Below are positions 62,686 to 64,000 of a DNA stretch of 64,000 nt, piece after piece; position 1 is the first letter of the stretch; each line of letters opens with the position of its first letter. The translations under genes were made by a program, and so were the position numbers. The notes below the pieces were generated by a model that saw only the letters and a program-made list of their open reading frames with translations, did not search any database and had not been told where the DNA came from. Source of the stretch: Calothrix sp. C42_A2020_038 (GTDB taxonomy: Bacteria > Cyanobacteriota > Cyanobacteriia > Cyanobacteriales > Nostocaceae); contig JACYLQ010000007.1 of assembly GCA_015272395.1 (NCBI GenBank), forward strand, positions 62,001 through 126,000. The letters run 5' to 3'.

Positions 62686-63948
62686 TCATAATTTTCCAAA
62701 AACGTAGCGTGTTACCCAAAGTGTAAATAGGGGCAAACAAGTGATGTGTGCCCATAAAACTGCGATTGCGACTCCAATTATTGAAAATTTGGCGCCAATC
62801 AATAGCGTAATACCGAAGATGGAAGTAAATATCACGTTCCAGCGCAAGTCTATATTGGGTTTTCCAATTGCGACAAGTAGCTGAGAAGCTGCATCCGCAA
62901 AAGGTCGTGGAATTGCTGATAAACAAACTAGTATGATAATGGGAATCGCATTGACCCGGTTTTGCCCAAAAACTATGGGCACATACAACGGCGCCAAGCT
63001 TGATTGTAAAAGAACAAATGGGAAAATAATCAAGGCAATTATTTTCAGGCTATGAAAATAAGTTTTTTTGAACTTGTCAATCTCAGAACGAGCTGCACAT
63101 AAATGCGGTAATATTGCGGAACTAACTGCGTTAATAATACTGAGGCTGATTCCCAAACCAGCATTGAAACCGAAGAAATATATTCCTAGTTCTTCAACTC
63201 CCAAAAAATTAAAAACTATCAAGTAATCTAAATTATTTCGGAGAGTTTTAAATAAGCCTATAGCTAAAATATTTCTACCAAAAGTCCAAATAGAGTGCCA
63301 ATGTTTAGTTGTAAAACCTGTTTTGATTCGCCAGTTATTATATTTGGAGTAAATAATAGTTTCCATTGGAGCTATGAGTACTGCGGGCAGAGCAAATGCC
63401 CAAACTCCCATATCCAAGACAGCAAATAAAGCTGATAATACACTTGCTAAGGAAAATTGAATACTATCGGTAATCGCGATAATTTTAAAATGGTTAGCTC
63501 TTTGAATCAGAATTTTTTGAATACCACTAATCGGCCAAACTAAGTAAGCAATTCCCGATACACAAATTGGTAATACAACTTCAGGAGTATTTCTGACCCA
63601 GGAAATTGGGAATGCAATCAGGCATTGAATCACAAACAAACTACCAAACACTAACCAATTTAACCAGTATGCTGAGTCACATAATTCTTTTAACTCTTTT
63701 TCTTCGGCTTGAATTATTTTGGCGCCGAGACCCAAGTTACTAAAATTAACAGCGAACTCACGTACCATTAAAACTATGGCGCCCAAGCCATAATCATAAT
63801 CACTCAAAAACCTCGCCATAATTGCAACGAGAGCTAAACGGAAAACACGATAAATAATTTCCGCCAAACCTAACCAGCTAAGGTTACGTAAAAATTGGTT
63901 AGATAACTTTTTCTGAATTTGCCCAACTAGGCTTTGAATAACACTCAC
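62686..63948 (-). CDS. polysaccharide flippase (Wzx/MurJ-like oligosaccharide flippase)
   Basis: 420 aa starting at GTG 63948, about twelve transmembrane helices. The N-terminal L-G-L-G-A-K-I-I-Q-A-E-E and the middle N-L-D-Y-L-I-V-F-N-F-L-G-V-E-E-L-G-I-Y are as in Wzx-type polysaccharide export flippases (MOP superfamily). It moves lipid-linked sugars across the membrane for exopolysaccharide or O-antigen. The upstream promoter lies past position 63949, near the window end. Confidence 0.87.
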   Translation of the reverse strand: MSVIQSLVGQIQKKLSNQFLRNLSWLGLAEIIYRVFRLALVAIMARFLSDYDYGLGAIVLMVREFAVNFSNLGLGAKIIQAEEKELKELCDSAYWLNWLVFGSLFVIQCLIAFPISWVRNTPEVVLPICVSGIAYLVWPISGIQKILIQRANHFKIIAITDSIQFSLASVLSALFAVLDMGVWAFALPAVLIAPMETIIYSKYNNWRIKTGFTTKHWHSIWTFGRNILAIGLFKTLRNNLDYLIVFNFLGVEELGIYFFGFNAGLGISLSIINAVSSAILPHLCAARSEIDKFKKTYFHSLKIIALIIFPFVLLQSSLAPLYVPIVFGQNRVNAIPIIILVCLSAIPRPFADAASQLLVAIGKPNIDLRWNVIFTSIFGITLLIGAKFSIIGVAIAVLWAHITCLPLFTLWVTRYVFGKL

Positions 63949-64000
63949 TCACTTATTTTGAAAATATTAGGATTGGAAACATGGAATTGAAATTAGAACT

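Noticed and set aside
1-64000. CRISPR array, rRNA operon, IS transposase genes, integrase
   Set aside because: No regularly spaced direct repeats of 25-40 bases, no rRNA signatures and no transposase or integrase motif was found in the frames read.

Overview
The window looks like chromosomal DNA of a filamentous (probably Nostocales) cyanobacterium. The evidence is about 40% GC with AT-rich intergenic DNA, several cyanobacterial families (cyAbrB regulator, DUF3386, DUF3181, a Psb35-like small membrane protein, an NlpC/P60 peptidase like the Nostoc one), multidomain GAF/PAS histidine kinases including a candidate cyanobacteriochrome, and families of short palindromic and MITE-like repeats. The species cannot be named from sequence alone. 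The palindrome GGCGCC occurs about 60 times by eye, against roughly 4 expected, while the usual cyanobacterial HIP1 octamer GCGATCGC was seen only twice.

Layout. 0-3 kb: a membrane-anchored TPR protein, a GDT1/Mnx-type manganese exporter preceded by a clear yybP-ykoY (Mn2+) riboswitch with a translational expression platform, and moaE. 3.6-13 kb: a signalling block with a GAF-PAS4 hybrid histidine kinase, a REC-PAS-GAF-PAS-GAF histidine kinase whose second GAF has the dual-cysteine cyanobacteriochrome signature, an Rcp1-like response regulator and a second hybrid kinase. 13-24.5 kb: housekeeping and membrane genes (Psb35-like, pyrR, cbiB, Rrf2 regulator, cyAbrB, ClC channel, GT39 glycosyltransferase, a large unknown membrane protein), a heme-catalase fragment and rlpA. 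24.9-35 kb: a TIR-TM-TPR protein, a GAF-LuxR regulator divergent from DUF3386, a GH1 glucosidase, lnt and gyrA. 35-50 kb: HDAC-like deacetylase, amidase, SGNH hydrolase, two tandem Spy-like exported proteins, cbbX with an altered pore loop, a Ski2-like helicase, a split D-glutamate cyclase pair, pfkB-cysQ and rsmI. 50-58 kb is more accessory: Dps, an antitoxin with a decayed PIN toxin, pirin, MITE-like repeats, unknown small genes, an RHH/PAS-like pair, DUF3181, DUF2795, moaC and a tRNA-Arg. 58.4-64 kb: an MFS transporter and an envelope cluster (GT2, NlpC/P60, serine hydrolase, polysaccharide flippase).

How the parts work together. The riboswitch-exporter unit should give Mn2+-induced efflux. 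The kinases and Rcp1-like regulator probably form phosphorelay(s), one of them possibly light-driven. The 60-63 kb genes, with rlpA, the amidase and GT39, serve the cell envelope. moaE and moaC serve molybdenum cofactor synthesis but lie 55 kb apart. The strongest candidates for a second look are the riboswitch switch, the candidate DXCF cyanobacteriochrome, the CbbX homologue lacking its pore-loop aromatic, the split D-glutamate cyclase and the MITE family.
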